NCBI GenBank assembly: GCA_013375355.1
Contig: JABXJV010000500.1
Coordinates: forward strand, 1 to 8,301
Length of the DNA: 8,301 nucleotides
Origin: Candidatus Helarchaeota archaeon
GTDB lineage: Archaea; Asgardarchaeota; Lokiarchaeia; Helarchaeales; JABXJV01
Reading direction: 5' to 3'
Shown here: positions 1 to 7,154 of the stretch, one piece after another
How the letters are laid out: every line of letters begins with the position of its first letter
Position numbering within the stretch: position 1 is the stretch's first letter
Translations under genes and position numbers: made by a program
The notes under the pieces: generated by a model
The model's database searches: none
What the model saw: the letters and a program-made list of their open reading frames with translations, nothing else
What the model was told of the DNA's origin: nothing

Positions 1-406
1 AGAAACCATTAATGAAGCCCTTAATGCTGGGAAAATCACGGCTATGAAAGATCCTACAAGAGGAGGCATTGCTGCAGCAATGAATGAATTTGCGAAAAAA
101 TCTAAAGTAAGTATTTGGCTAGAAGAGGGGAAAATACCGATAAGAAAGGAAGTTATTGCAGCATGTGAAATGTTTGGAATGGATCCTTTCGAAATTACAA
201 GTGAAGGAAAGGCAATTATCGGGGTAGCATCGGAAGATGCGCAAAAAGTGCTTCTAGCAATTAAGAACACGAAATATGGTAAAAATGCAGCAATTATTGG
301 TGAAGTCAAAGCAGAACGCCCAGGAAATGTGATTCTAAAAACAGAAGTTGGTGGACATCGCATTATAGATGTTCCATATGGTGAACCAATACCTCGGGTA
401 TGTTGA
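1..406 (+). CDS. hypE: HypE, hydrogenase maturation carbamoyl dehydratase (5' truncated by window)
   Basis: HypE is the ATP-dependent dehydratase that turns a carbamoyl group on its own C-terminal cysteine into thiocyanate, the source of the cyanide ligands of the [NiFe] active-site iron. The reading frame is open from the first bases of the window (ETINEALNAGKITAMKDPTRGG), so the ATG at 44 is internal and the true start lies upstream. About 134 residues are visible, covering the C-terminal AIRS/PurM-type domain. Diagnostic features are the KDPTRGG motif with the following helix, the stretch FGMDPFEITSEGKAIIGV, and the C-terminus YGEPIPRVC, which ends in the invariant carbamoylated cysteine. 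Its stop (404-406) is one base from the stop of convergent hypF, whose product loads that cysteine. Family assignment is very secure; only the N-terminal domain is unseen. Confidence 0.96.
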   Translation, partial: ETINEALNAGKITAMKDPTRGGIAAAMNEFAKKSKVSIWLEEGKIPIRKEVIAACEMFGMDPFEITSEGKAIIGVASEDAQKVLLAIKNTKYGKNAAIIGEVKAERPGNVILKTEVGGHRIIDVPYGEPIPRVC

Positions 407-407
407 A

Positions 408-2726
408 TTATTTCTTTAAAAGTCGAGCTCCAACAATAGCTTGGCCAATGCTAACCCCTGCATCTCCTGGTGGGATTAATTCATGCTGTAAGAAAGCCAA
501 GTTTTGCTTTTCTATATAATTTTTGAAATTAATTGTCATTGCTTTATTATAAGCTACTCCCCCGCTTAGTCCAACATGTTTGATATGTTCTTTTTTAGCT
601 AAATTAACCGCAATTTCAGCAATTTTACTAGATAAGCAAAATTGAGCAGAAGCAGCAATATCTTGAGGCTTAATTCCATTTCGATAATGTTCTAATGCTT
701 GTAAAATTAAATCCGAAGTTTCAATAATTGTTTCTTTATTTGATTTCAAAGGGATCTTAAATTTGATGGCCTTTGGATTTCCAGATTTTGCATAATGTTC
801 TAGTCTGATAGCTGGTTCTCCCTCATACGTTCGTTCAAAACAGATTTTTAATAATGCAGCAAGAGCATCAAGGACCCTACCAGTTCCTGAAGTATAAGCT
901 AAATTTGTCTTTGACTCAATTTGTTTCAATAAAACCTCAAGTTCATTTTTACCATGAGGTAGACCTTCTAGATATTCTTTTTCAACTAAATTTCTTATTT
1001 CTGCTGAGCTTAATTTCTCTGATAAAATGGCAGATAACATACGAACTGGATAATATACACAGCGGTCTCCAGCGGGCATTGGATGATATTCAAGATATGC
1101 CATTCTCTCAAAATTTTCATAATTAGATAAGAAAATTTCACCACCCCATGCCTTTCCATCTTTTCCATAACCTACTCCATCAAGAATTATACCGATTATT
1201 TGATTATCAGGATTTATTTTATATTCCGCCATTATTGCAGCAGCGTGAGCATGATGATGCTGAACTTGAATTAGTCTGGAGCTATATTCTTTCGCTTTTC
1301 TTTGTGCTAATTTGGTGGATAGAAAGACTGGGTTATAATCACAAACATATGCATCGATACTTTGCATTTTCAATAATTCAGTTAAGTGAATGATTGATTC
1401 ATCTAGAAAATCTAGGATCTCAAGACTGTTAACATCCCCGATATGTTGTGAAGGATATATACGATTCTTTTTTAATACAGATGCAGTTGAATGTAATTCT
1501 GGCCCTACAGCAACAAGATTAACATCTTCTGCGGAGAAAGGAAGTTCGATATGCTCGGGAACAAAACCACGAGATCTTCGAATAATAGTTGTCTTATTAT
1601 TTAGTAGAAATAATACTGAATCATCACTCCTTTGATGAATCTTACGATTATGCAATAAGAAATAATCTGCAATACCCTTCAATTCTTCCAATACATTATG
1701 ACGGTCAGTAGCCATTGGTAAATTAGAAATATTCCCACTAGTCATTATAAGAGCTGGAAAGTCATTATTTTCAAATAAAAGGTAGTGCATACCCGAATAA
1801 GGTAAAAAAACTCCAATATTAGTTAACCCTGGAGAAATTTCTTCAGATAAATAATAGTCTGGGCTTTTTTCCAATAAAACAATTGGTCTCCTAAAGGAGT
1901 TCAATAATTTTTCTTCTTTGGGGGAAACTATTGCATAAGTCTTTATAGTATCTATCGATGGAGACATTACAGCAAATGGTTTAAATTTTCTTTTTCGTTT
2001 TCTCCTCCTTAATTCTAAAATAGTTTCGTCTATTGCTCTTGATACTAAATGAACTCCACCATTCCCCATCAGTGCAACAATATGGTTTTCTTTTAATAAC
2101 TTTACAGCCGTCTTAAACGGATCCCCCTCATCAATAACTGTTCCATTTTTATTATAAAGTTTAAAATGAGGTCCACATACATTACAAGCAAAGGTTTGTG
2201 CGTGATAACGACGATATTTAGGGTCGGTATATTCGATATTACAATCTTTACAAAATGGAAATTCAATCATTGTAGTGAATGGGCGATCATATGGTAAATC
2301 GGTTACTGTGGTATATCTTGGACCACAAACAGAACATGCAATGAAAGGATATCGATAATAACGAGAATATTTTTCATTTTTAAAGTCATTTAAACAATCA
2401 TCACATATTGAAATATCTGGTGGTAAAACAATCGAATCTCCAGATGATTTTAAACTTTTTAATATTTTGAATTCTTTATAGCCCGATTCCTCTTCTATCC
2501 ATTGAACTTCAATATCGTCGATTCTACTTATAGGAGGGTGATTTTCTTTTATTTCTTTTATAAATCGTTCTATTTTTTCTTTAGTCCCTTCAATTTCAAT
2601 CTTCACTCCCTTATTTCCCAGATTTAATACGTAGCCTAAAAGGTTTAATGATGTAGCTTGACGGTAAATAAAAGGTCTAAACCCCACACCTTGAACAATT
2701 CCGCTAACATGAATTGTGCATTTCAT
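408..2726 (-). CDS. hypF: HypF, carbamoyltransferase for [NiFe]-hydrogenase maturation
   Basis: HypF activates carbamoyl phosphate with ATP to carbamoyl adenylate and transfers the carbamoyl group to the C-terminal cysteine of HypE. The 772-residue product is full length for the family and has every expected module. Residues about 1-90 form an acylphosphatase-like domain (SGIVQGVGFRPFIYR). Four CxxC pairs bind two zinc ions (C108/C111, C131/C134, C159/C162, C181/C184). A YrdC-like domain spans about 200-390, including KPFAVM and TSGNISNLP. The C-terminal half is Kae1/TsaD-like, with the metal-binding QHHHAHAA (489-496), ILDGVGYGKDG (514-524), GLSGGVAYN (719-727) and PPGDAGVSIGQ (752-762). The ATG at 2726 is 10 residues before the conserved VQGVGFRPF, as in other HypF proteins; the upstream Shine-Dalgarno is weak (GGA only). 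The gene follows the TPR gene by 57 bases on the same strand and may be co-transcribed with it. No lesion or missing key residue was seen. Confidence 0.97.
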   Translation of the reverse strand: MKCTIHVSGIVQGVGFRPFIYRQATSLNLLGYVLNLGNKGVKIEIEGTKEKIERFIKEIKENHPPISRIDDIEVQWIEEESGYKEFKILKSLKSSGDSIVLPPDISICDDCLNDFKNEKYSRYYRYPFIACSVCGPRYTTVTDLPYDRPFTTMIEFPFCKDCNIEYTDPKYRRYHAQTFACNVCGPHFKLYNKNGTVIDEGDPFKTAVKLLKENHIVALMGNGGVHLVSRAIDETILELRRRKRKRKFKPFAVMSPSIDTIKTYAIVSPKEEKLLNSFRRPIVLLEKSPDYYLSEEISPGLTNIGVFLPYSGMHYLLFENNDFPALIMTSGNISNLPMATDRHNVLEELKGIADYFLLHNRKIHQRSDDSVLFLLNNKTTIIRRSRGFVPEHIELPFSAEDVNLVAVGPELHSTASVLKKNRIYPSQHIGDVNSLEILDFLDESIIHLTELLKMQSIDAYVCDYNPVFLSTKLAQRKAKEYSSRLIQVQHHHAHAAAIMAEYKINPDNQIIGIILDGVGYGKDGKAWGGEIFLSNYENFERMAYLEYHPMPAGDRCVYYPVRMLSAILSEKLSSAEIRNLVEKEYLEGLPHGKNELEVLLKQIESKTNLAYTSGTGRVLDALAALLKICFERTYEGEPAIRLEHYAKSGNPKAIKFKIPLKSNKETIIETSDLILQALEHYRNGIKPQDIAASAQFCLSSKIAEIAVNLAKKEHIKHVGLSGGVAYNKAMTINFKNYIEKQNLAFLQHELIPPGDAGVSIGQAIVGARLLKK

Positions 2727-2783
2727 TCAAAAATCCAAACTTGCTTAAAAGTCATTCGATTCTTTTTTAATTTCAAAATATTA

Positions 2784-3905
2784 TTATATAAAGACTAGTA
2801 ATTTGTGTAAAATATATATTATTAACGCTATTTCGTCCTTCGGAATTAATAATGTCTTCGAAGCTCGATTAAATAGAGTAATAAGAGAAAAATTTTCATT
2901 TTCATTAGTCAATTCTTTCACTAATTTTAAGATATCTTTGATTTGTTCCGGAATTTTTTTTACAAGAAAATTTTCTATAAAATTTAACTCTATCGTATTA
3001 ATAATAGAATTTAATTGCTCATCAAATTCTCCAATTGAATCTCTGAGAGCTCTTACTTCTTGATATAATTTAATTGCTTCAAGATAATTCCCTTCATCTA
3101 TACATACATCTGCCTTTACCAAAATTTCTTCTATTTTGTAATCTTCCTTTTTTCTTTGTTTTTCTAATTTGCCCTTAAGTTTTCCTACTTTTTTTGCTTC
3201 AGCTAGGAAATCCTTTTCTTTATCAGGTTCCCCCAAATCAGCGCTATATTTAGAAGCTAATTTATAATGACTAATAGCAAGAAGATATCTTCCATCTTCA
3301 AGTGCTTTTTGGGCTTGATCTAATGTCTGTTTTCTTCTTTCCTTTTGTTTTATAAGAGGGATTAAACTTAATTGGTTCTCTAACGATTCAACTAGATCTT
3401 TATTGTTAATCATTTTTGCTTTTGTTAAAGTTTCTCTATAAATTTCTAATGATTTTTCGAATTTTCCCTTATTTTTTAAAGTACTTGCCTGTTCCATTAA
3501 TACTCTTATTTCAGTGGTTTCTTTTTCTTGAAATATTTGGTTATATTTATTGTAAACTTTTTCAAATTCTTCTAAATTTTCAATATCACCAATTTCTTTT
3601 GTGAGTAATATAATCATTTCATAATGTTCAAGAATAAGAGGAATTTTGTTTTTTTCAATTAGTATCTTTACTTTTTCAAGTAACTCATTTCGAATCTCAC
3701 TCTTGCAATTCTTTGCCATTAAATTAACTTCATTCAATCTTTCTGCGTAGTAAGAACTTTGTTTTGAAAACTCCTCTAATTTCTTAATGGCTAAATTAAA
3801 AAAAGTAAGAGCTTTATTAAATTGTTTTTGATTCATTGCCTCATAGGCAGTATTTAAAATATCAACTACGTTATTTTCTTCCGGCTTAATGTTGTTTTCA
3901 TCCAT
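2784..3905 (-). CDS. TPR-repeat, coiled-coil-rich protein of unknown function
   Basis: This is a 373-residue, lysine/glutamate-rich, almost wholly helical protein with no signal peptide or membrane segment, so probably cytosolic. At least four helix-hairpin units carry the tetratricopeptide spacing (aromatic, three residues, Ala/Ser, aromatic): KQFNKALTFF (28-37), GKFEKSLEIY (147-156), GRYLLAISHY (205-214) and GNYLEAIKLY (272-281). TPR domains usually scaffold protein-protein contacts; no enzymatic motif is visible. The last 45 residues (TLFNRASKTLLIPKDEIALI and following) look like the first helices of a winged helix or PCI-like tail, but the protein ends before any wing. It starts 15 bases after the longin-like gene and lies 57 bases before hypF, so the three may share a transcript. 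A role as a scaffold in hydrogenase assembly or in the longin partner's GTPase biology is inference from position only. The ATG at 3905 has no good Shine-Dalgarno, which fits an internal operon gene. Confidence 0.8.
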   Translation of the reverse strand: MDENNIKPEENNVVDILNTAYEAMNQKQFNKALTFFNLAIKKLEEFSKQSSYYAERLNEVNLMAKNCKSEIRNELLEKVKILIEKNKIPLILEHYEMIILLTKEIGDIENLEEFEKVYNKYNQIFQEKETTEIRVLMEQASTLKNKGKFEKSLEIYRETLTKAKMINNKDLVESLENQLSLIPLIKQKERRKQTLDQAQKALEDGRYLLAISHYKLASKYSADLGEPDKEKDFLAEAKKVGKLKGKLEKQRKKEDYKIEEILVKADVCIDEGNYLEAIKLYQEVRALRDSIGEFDEQLNSIINTIELNFIENFLVKKIPEQIKDILKLVKELTNENENFSLITLFNRASKTLLIPKDEIALIIYILHKLLVFI

Positions 3906-3920
3906 CTTAATATTCTCTAT

Positions 3921-4550
3921 TTATTCACTTTTTATTATGTTATCAATTGTAATTTCTACTTGATCTTTCGGCAATTTTCGGATTTCATTTATCTGTTCCT
4001 TGGGTACAGGAATAATTTTAATCAAATTAGAATGATATTTTTTGGGAAGAAGTCTATGAGAATCAAATAAGGAGATTTCAAAATGATCTTCTAAAAGATG
4101 AGCGATGTTTCTGTAAGGTTTCACATAACCATCGAATTTTTCTAAATCTGATCGAAATTCTAACTCAAATCTTTCATGAAATTCACTAACATTTTTTCTT
4201 AATTTAGAAGAAGGAGCATAATCCCCAGCAACCAAAATGCAGGCTGTAGATAATTCCCGAATATCTAATAAAAATCGGATGAATTTATATTTTAATTCTT
4301 CCAGCCCACCTGCAATTCCAACCAATTCTTTCTCAAATGCCGAAATTGCAGTTATAAATCCACTTATTAGATCTGGGTCAGTTTCAGCTTTTACAAAACT
4401 TTTAGACACAAGGGTTGTACCCGTGATTTTATGGAAGATTAAGATTTGCCGAATATTAATTGTATCAAGGAATATTTGTGATACTTCTTTAGTAACTTCA
4501 TTAACTAATTCAGTTTCTTCTTGGGTTTTCGCTTTAAACATGGATAACAC
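3921..4550 (-). CDS. Longin/roadblock-like domain protein, Asgard type
   Basis: I do not recognise a named gene. The 209-residue product shows the layout of the longin/roadblock-like proteins expanded in Lokiarchaeal genomes: strands QILIFHKITGT (35-45) and TLVSKSF (46-52), a helix DPDLISGFITAISAFEKEL (58-76), then strands KYKFIRFLLDIRE (87-99) and TACILVAGD (102-110), then long helices to about 160 with a lysine-rich tail. No signal peptide or membrane helix is visible. In eukaryotes and Asgard archaea such folds commonly bind or regulate small Ras-like GTPases; that function here is inference, and no GTPase is in view. The first in-frame start is GTG at 4550, with AGGG ten bases upstream; ATG at 4541 (giving a 206-residue protein) is an equally reasonable start. 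It lies 15 bases upstream of the TPR gene, almost certainly co-transcribed with it, and 172 bases downstream of hypD. Confidence 0.72.
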   Translation of the reverse strand: MLSMFKAKTQEETELVNEVTKEVSQIFLDTINIRQILIFHKITGTTLVSKSFVKAETDPDLISGFITAISAFEKELVGIAGGLEELKYKFIRFLLDIRELSTACILVAGDYAPSSKLRKNVSEFHERFELEFRSDLEKFDGYVKPYRNIAHLLEDHFEISLFDSHRLLPKKYHSNLIKIIPVPKEQINEIRKLPKDQVEITIDNIIKSE

Positions 4551-4722
4551 TAGAGAATTTCCCTAATCTAAAAATAATTTTTTGTTTAATCTTAATAAAC
4601 GACAATTAGTAGTTTAATAAAATTTTGTGAACTTTCTATGTATTAAAATATTTCAATCTATTTCTTTTTTTTATTCGAATATATATTAAATTTTGGTCAA
4701 AGAATTGATAAGTTGATTTGAA
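4551..4722 (-). promoter_or_regulatory. Spacer between hypD and the longin-like gene; possible promoter region
   Basis: This 172-base, very AT-rich gap separates hypD from the next minus-strand gene and has no convincing ORF. Read on the minus strand it holds a TATA-like run (TTTAATATATATT, about 4677-4689) and another nearer the longin-like start (TTTATTAAG, around 4592-4600). Either could give that gene its own promoter independent of hypD. A weak 7-base stem (4721-4727 with 4733-4739) straddles the hypD stop codon but is all A/T apart from one G-C pair and has no following T-run on the transcribed strand. Assignment is tentative because A/T runs are common here. Confidence 0.25.
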
Positions 4723-5805
4723 TTAAGTAAATCTTAATTTACCGCCGAATTTTAACCATATATTACACGTACCTTCATGACTTACCATGCAAGGTCCGTA
4801 AGGATTGTTAGGTGTACATTCGTTTCCAAACAATTTGCACTTATCTGGAGTTAATTTGCCTATCATTATTAGATGGCATGAACATCCAGGATGAATATCT
4901 CTTGATTTCTCAATTTTTACTTTGAATTTCTTTCTAGCATCATATTTTTCAAATTTACTTCGCAAAATGTAGCCACCTTCAGCTACTCGACCAATTCCTC
5001 GCCAATTTACAGTCGCTACTTCAAAAACTTCATCAATCATCTTTTGAGCTTTTATGTTTCCCTCATAATTAACAACTCTTGAATACTCATTATCCACCTT
5101 AGGTGTTTTATCTCGAATCTGTTTTAATAACAAAGCTATTGACATAAGAACATCAACCGGTTCAAACCCTGCTATTACAACTGGCATTCTGAAAGCTCTA
5201 GGGAAAATTTCGAATGGTGTAGCACCAATTATTGTTGAAACATGACCAGGTAATATGAATCCATCAATTTGAAGCTCACCGGATCCTATTAACAAATGCA
5301 TTGCTGCAGGAATAGTTTTGTGAGAACAAATAATTGAAAAATTATTCGGCGGATTTCTTAATAATTCAGCTGCAACAATTGCGACTGTCGTTTCAAATCC
5401 AATTGCGAAGAAAACAACCTCTTTATCAGAATTTTCCTTTGCAATTTCGGTCGCATCTTCTGGGCTATAAACTATTCTAACATCATTTCCTTCAGTGCGA
5501 CATTGGTGAAGTGATAAATCAGTTCCTGGTACTCTACTCATATCACCAAAAGTAGCAAGAATTTTACCTTCTCTTGCTAGATAAATAGTCTCATCAATTT
5601 CTTGAGAAGTAACTACACAAACGGGACAACCCGGTCCTGCAATAATTTCCACATTTTCAGGTAATAAAGAACGTAATCCATACTGACTAACAGTTTGTTC
5701 GTGTGTACCACAAACATGCATAAATTTAATCTCGTAGTCCTTAGGAGCCAATTTTTTTATATAATCGGAAATTTTTTTAGCTGTTTGCGGGTCCCTAAAG
5801 TTCAA
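4723..5805 (-). CDS. hypD: HypD, Fe-S protein for assembly of the hydrogenase Fe(CN)2CO unit
   Basis: HypD, in complex with HypC, is the scaffold on which the Fe(CN)2CO group of [NiFe] hydrogenase is built after HypE delivers cyanide. The 360-residue product is full length. It carries the iron-site and thiol-relay motifs FMHVCGTHE (28-36, C32) and GPGCPVC (57-63, C60 and C63), then FGDMSRVPG (86-94), IGFETT (135-140), PGHVS (186-190), GFEPVD (213-218) and NWRGIG (267-272). A C-terminal cysteine cluster (C308, C310, C323, C330, C339, C347) supplies the [4Fe-4S] ligands. The start is TTG at 5805: a stop lies six codons upstream, no in-frame ATG or GTG intervenes, the next Met is residue 29 beside the catalytic motif, and GGTG sits five bases upstream. 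It diverges from the maturation protease gene. The usual neighbour hypC is not adjacent. Confidence 0.97.
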   Translation of the reverse strand: MNFRDPQTAKKISDYIKKLAPKDYEIKFMHVCGTHEQTVSQYGLRSLLPENVEIIAGPGCPVCVVTSQEIDETIYLAREGKILATFGDMSRVPGTDLSLHQCRTEGNDVRIVYSPEDATEIAKENSDKEVVFFAIGFETTVAIVAAELLRNPPNNFSIICSHKTIPAAMHLLIGSGELQIDGFILPGHVSTIIGATPFEIFPRAFRMPVVIAGFEPVDVLMSIALLLKQIRDKTPKVDNEYSRVVNYEGNIKAQKMIDEVFEVATVNWRGIGRVAEGGYILRSKFEKYDARKKFKVKIEKSRDIHPGCSCHLIMIGKLTPDKCKLFGNECTPNNPYGPCMVSHEGTCNIWLKFGGKLRFT

Positions 5806-5810
5806 TAAAA

Positions 5811-5814
5811 CACC
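5811..5814 (-). promoter_or_regulatory. Shine-Dalgarno of hypD (GGTG before a TTG start)
   Basis: On the minus strand GGTG is followed by TTTTA and then the TTG codon at 5805. GGTG pairs with the CACC of the archaeal 16S 3' end. The same motif and spacing recur before the amidohydrolase-family gene at 8128 and the membrane-protein gene at 7160. This site decides the TTG start, because no alternative start exists upstream in the frame. Confidence 0.65.
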
Positions 5815-5901
5815 AGAATCTCAATTAATCATTAAATTATAAAGAATATTTGTCAATTAGTAAATAAAATAAAATTATTAAAACCATTGTTACTGAGATC
5901 T

Positions 5902-5905
5902 GGAG
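5902..5905 (+). promoter_or_regulatory. Shine-Dalgarno of the hydrogenase maturation protease gene
   Basis: GGAG lies nine bases upstream of the ATG at 5915, complementary to the CUCC of the archaeal 16S 3' end. It supports this ATG; no other in-frame Met occurs until well inside the conserved fold. Confidence 0.6.
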
Positions 5906-5914
5906 AACTACAAA

Positions 5915-6445
5915 ATGGAGAAAAATAGATATATCGATGAAAATTGCGAGAGAATTCAAAATGAATTAAATAAAAAATTCAATTCAAATTCACGTATTGC
6001 AATAGTAGGTGTAGGAAACGAGTTTCGTTATGATGATATCGCAGGATTACAGGTTGTTCGGAATTTAAAGGAAATATCGAAAAATCTTAAATCAAAATTG
6101 GATGTTTTTTTAGTTGAAGGGGAAACTGCACCTCACGCATTCATTAGTGAAATATATGAATGGAGCCCAACTCATTTAATTTTACTAGACGCTGCAGATT
6201 TAAAAAAACCTCCAGGGACTATTGAATTTATCCTAAAAGAAGAAATGCATTTTTATTCGATTTCTTCTCATTCTATGTCAAAAAACTTACTTTTAGATTT
6301 CCTTTACGCCTCTCTATTAGAATTAGAAATAATAATAATTGGGATTCAAGCAGAAAATATTTTCTATGAAAAAGGGATTTCCAAGACAGTCAAGATAGCT
6401 GTAGATAAATTAACAGAGGTTTTTACGAAACTACTTTATGAATGA
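5915..6445 (+). CDS. hycI: HycI-type [NiFe]-hydrogenase maturation endopeptidase
   Basis: This protease removes the C-terminal extension of a hydrogenase large subunit once nickel is in place, the last step of cofactor maturation, in the cytosol. The 176-residue product has the family core: AIVGVGNEFRYDDIAG (29-44), LILLDAADL (88-96), SSHSMSKNLLLDFL (117-130) and IIIIGIQAENIF (139-150). By alignment from memory with E. coli HycI (D16, D62, H90), the nickel-sensing ligands are D41, D92 and H119, all present. The GIQ motif and the 26-residue helical N-terminus before the first strand match archaeal HycI-like members, which serve group 3 or group 4 enzymes; which one is served here cannot be told, since no large-subunit gene is in view. 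The symbol denotes the family type, not proven orthology. It diverges from hypD and converges on the membrane-protein gene 44 bases downstream. Confidence 0.9.
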   Translation: MEKNRYIDENCERIQNELNKKFNSNSRIAIVGVGNEFRYDDIAGLQVVRNLKEISKNLKSKLDVFLVEGETAPHAFISEIYEWSPTHLILLDAADLKKPPGTIEFILKEEMHFYSISSHSMSKNLLLDFLYASLLELEIIIIGIQAENIFYEKGISKTVKIAVDKLTEVFTKLLYE

Positions 6446-6489
6446 GTTTTAAAAGGAAAAGATAAATTCCTTAAAAAATAGGTTAAAAA
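6446..6489. terminator. Possible bidirectional termination region between convergent genes
   Basis: A 44-base gap between converging stop codons holds a 6-base inverted repeat AAGGAA/TTCCTT (6453-6458 and 6467-6472, 8-base loop). On the minus strand it also holds T-runs TTTTT and TATTTTTT just after the membrane-protein gene. Archaeal termination depends mainly on T-tracts, so the minus-strand runs are the more telling signal. For the plus strand only TTTT (6447-6450) is seen. Confidence 0.35.
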
Positions 6490-7149
6490 TTATTTAATTG
6501 GTAGCCACAAAGCAACATAAGTAAAAGATAATATTATAATTAGAGTGGATATTGCTATTATAACAATATTCAAAAATATTATCCCAATAATAATTACTGC
6601 ACCAGAAATAGAATTAATTACAAATAAAATCTGAAGAAAATAACGTTTGTAAATTTCTGGGAATATTTTATAAATTGTTTGAATCAAATTTAAAGAACAA
6701 TAAAATGTTAAACTAAAACCTAGAATTACATCAGGTATAGCAGCATTCGGAGGGAGGTTAAAAATTATAGTTAAAAAAGATGGGTTACTAACTAGTAAAA
6801 AGTGCGTATATAAATAATTGTAAACAGTTATCATAGATAAATTGAAAGCTAATTCGTTATAAAAATTTATTAACGATTCCAGAGTTATTTCTTCGACTAA
6901 TGTAGTATAATATGACAGCATATTGCTAGAAAAAAAGTTAAAAACACCCCGTAATATATTCATGAATTGATAAGCATCTGCAAATGCTTGCGTGATAAAA
7001 GAGCTAAATACTGCTAGAAAAGATCCAAAAATTAATAATATCATATTAATTGTTAGAATTACAAAGGTTTTGGCAGGTATTTCTTCTGCAATAACAGAAT
7101 CATTTATAGATTGCTTCTGTTTCTTATCTTTACTGTCAATTTCGCTCAG
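6490..7149 (-). CDS. Multi-pass membrane protein of unknown function
   Basis: I do not recognise this family. From the ATG at 7044 the product is 184 residues and begins directly inside a hydrophobic helix (MILLIFGSFLAVF), with no ribosome-binding site. The frame stays open for 38 more codons. A CTG at 7149 lies five bases after GGTGAT, an excellent archaeal Shine-Dalgarno. That start gives about 219 residues with a charged, probably cytosolic N-terminus (SEIDSKDKKQKQ) leading into the first membrane helix, so I prefer it. Counting from the ATG, likely membrane segments are about 1-20, 104-126, 134-156 and 157-178. Between the first two lies a roughly 80-residue region, partly amphipathic and rich in aromatics and serines, with EEITLES in it. 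No catalytic, transporter or cysteine motif is visible. It converges on the hydrogenase protease and lies 71 bases downstream of the nitrilase-family gene on the same strand. If only ATG is accepted, the CDS is 6490-7044. Confidence 0.65.
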   Translation of the reverse strand: MSEIDSKDKKQKQSINDSVIAEEIPAKTFVILTINMILLIFGSFLAVFSSFITQAFADAYQFMNILRGVFNFFSSNMLSYYTTLVEEITLESLINFYNELAFNLSMITVYNYLYTHFLLVSNPSFLTIIFNLPPNAAIPDVILGFSLTFYCSLNLIQTIYKIFPEIYKRYFLQILFVINSISGAVIIIGIIFLNIVIIAISTLIIILSFTYVALWLPIK

Positions 7150-7154
7150 ATAAA

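Larger units (their letters stand above)
5806..5914. promoter_or_regulatory. Divergent promoter region for hypD and the hycI-type protease gene
   Basis: The 109-base spacer must hold promoters for both diverging maturation genes. Toward hypD, a TATA-like element CTTTATAATTT lies on the minus strand at 5844-5834, which would give a very short leader; a second A/T tract lies at 5861-5880. Toward the protease, AAATTATTAAAA (about 5872-5883) is the best TATA candidate, roughly 35 bases before the ATG. A 9-base string ATTAATCAT at 5824-5832 recurs in two other spacers of this window. Promoter elements are read by eye in AT-rich DNA, so exact placement is uncertain. Confidence 0.4.

Noticed and set aside
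44..406. hypE starting at the ATG at 44
   Set aside because: The frame is open to the window edge with good family sequence before this Met, so it is an internal codon of a truncated gene.
854..1635. Three plus-strand ORFs of 81-90 codons within hypF
   Set aside because: They are antisense to the well-conserved hypF coding frame, lack ribosome-binding sites and have low-complexity products; they are shadow frames.
408..2726. HypF read as a stand-alone TsaD/Kae1 or YrdC tRNA-modification enzyme
   Set aside because: Both domains are present, but fused behind an acylphosphatase domain and four CxxC pairs, which is the HypF architecture.
2803..3604. Plus-strand ORFs opposite the TPR gene
   Set aside because: Phe/Leu/Ile-rich translations are what the complement of lysine- and glutamate-rich helices gives; there is no start signal or recognisable domain.
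4237..4566. 109-codon plus-strand ORF opposite the longin-like gene
   Set aside because: The minus-strand frame shows an ordered strand-helix pattern and the operon spacing; this frame has neither.
4721..4739. Hairpin at the hypD stop as a terminator
   Set aside because: The 7-base stem is all A/T apart from one G-C pair and overlaps the stop codon, and no T-run follows on the hypD transcript.
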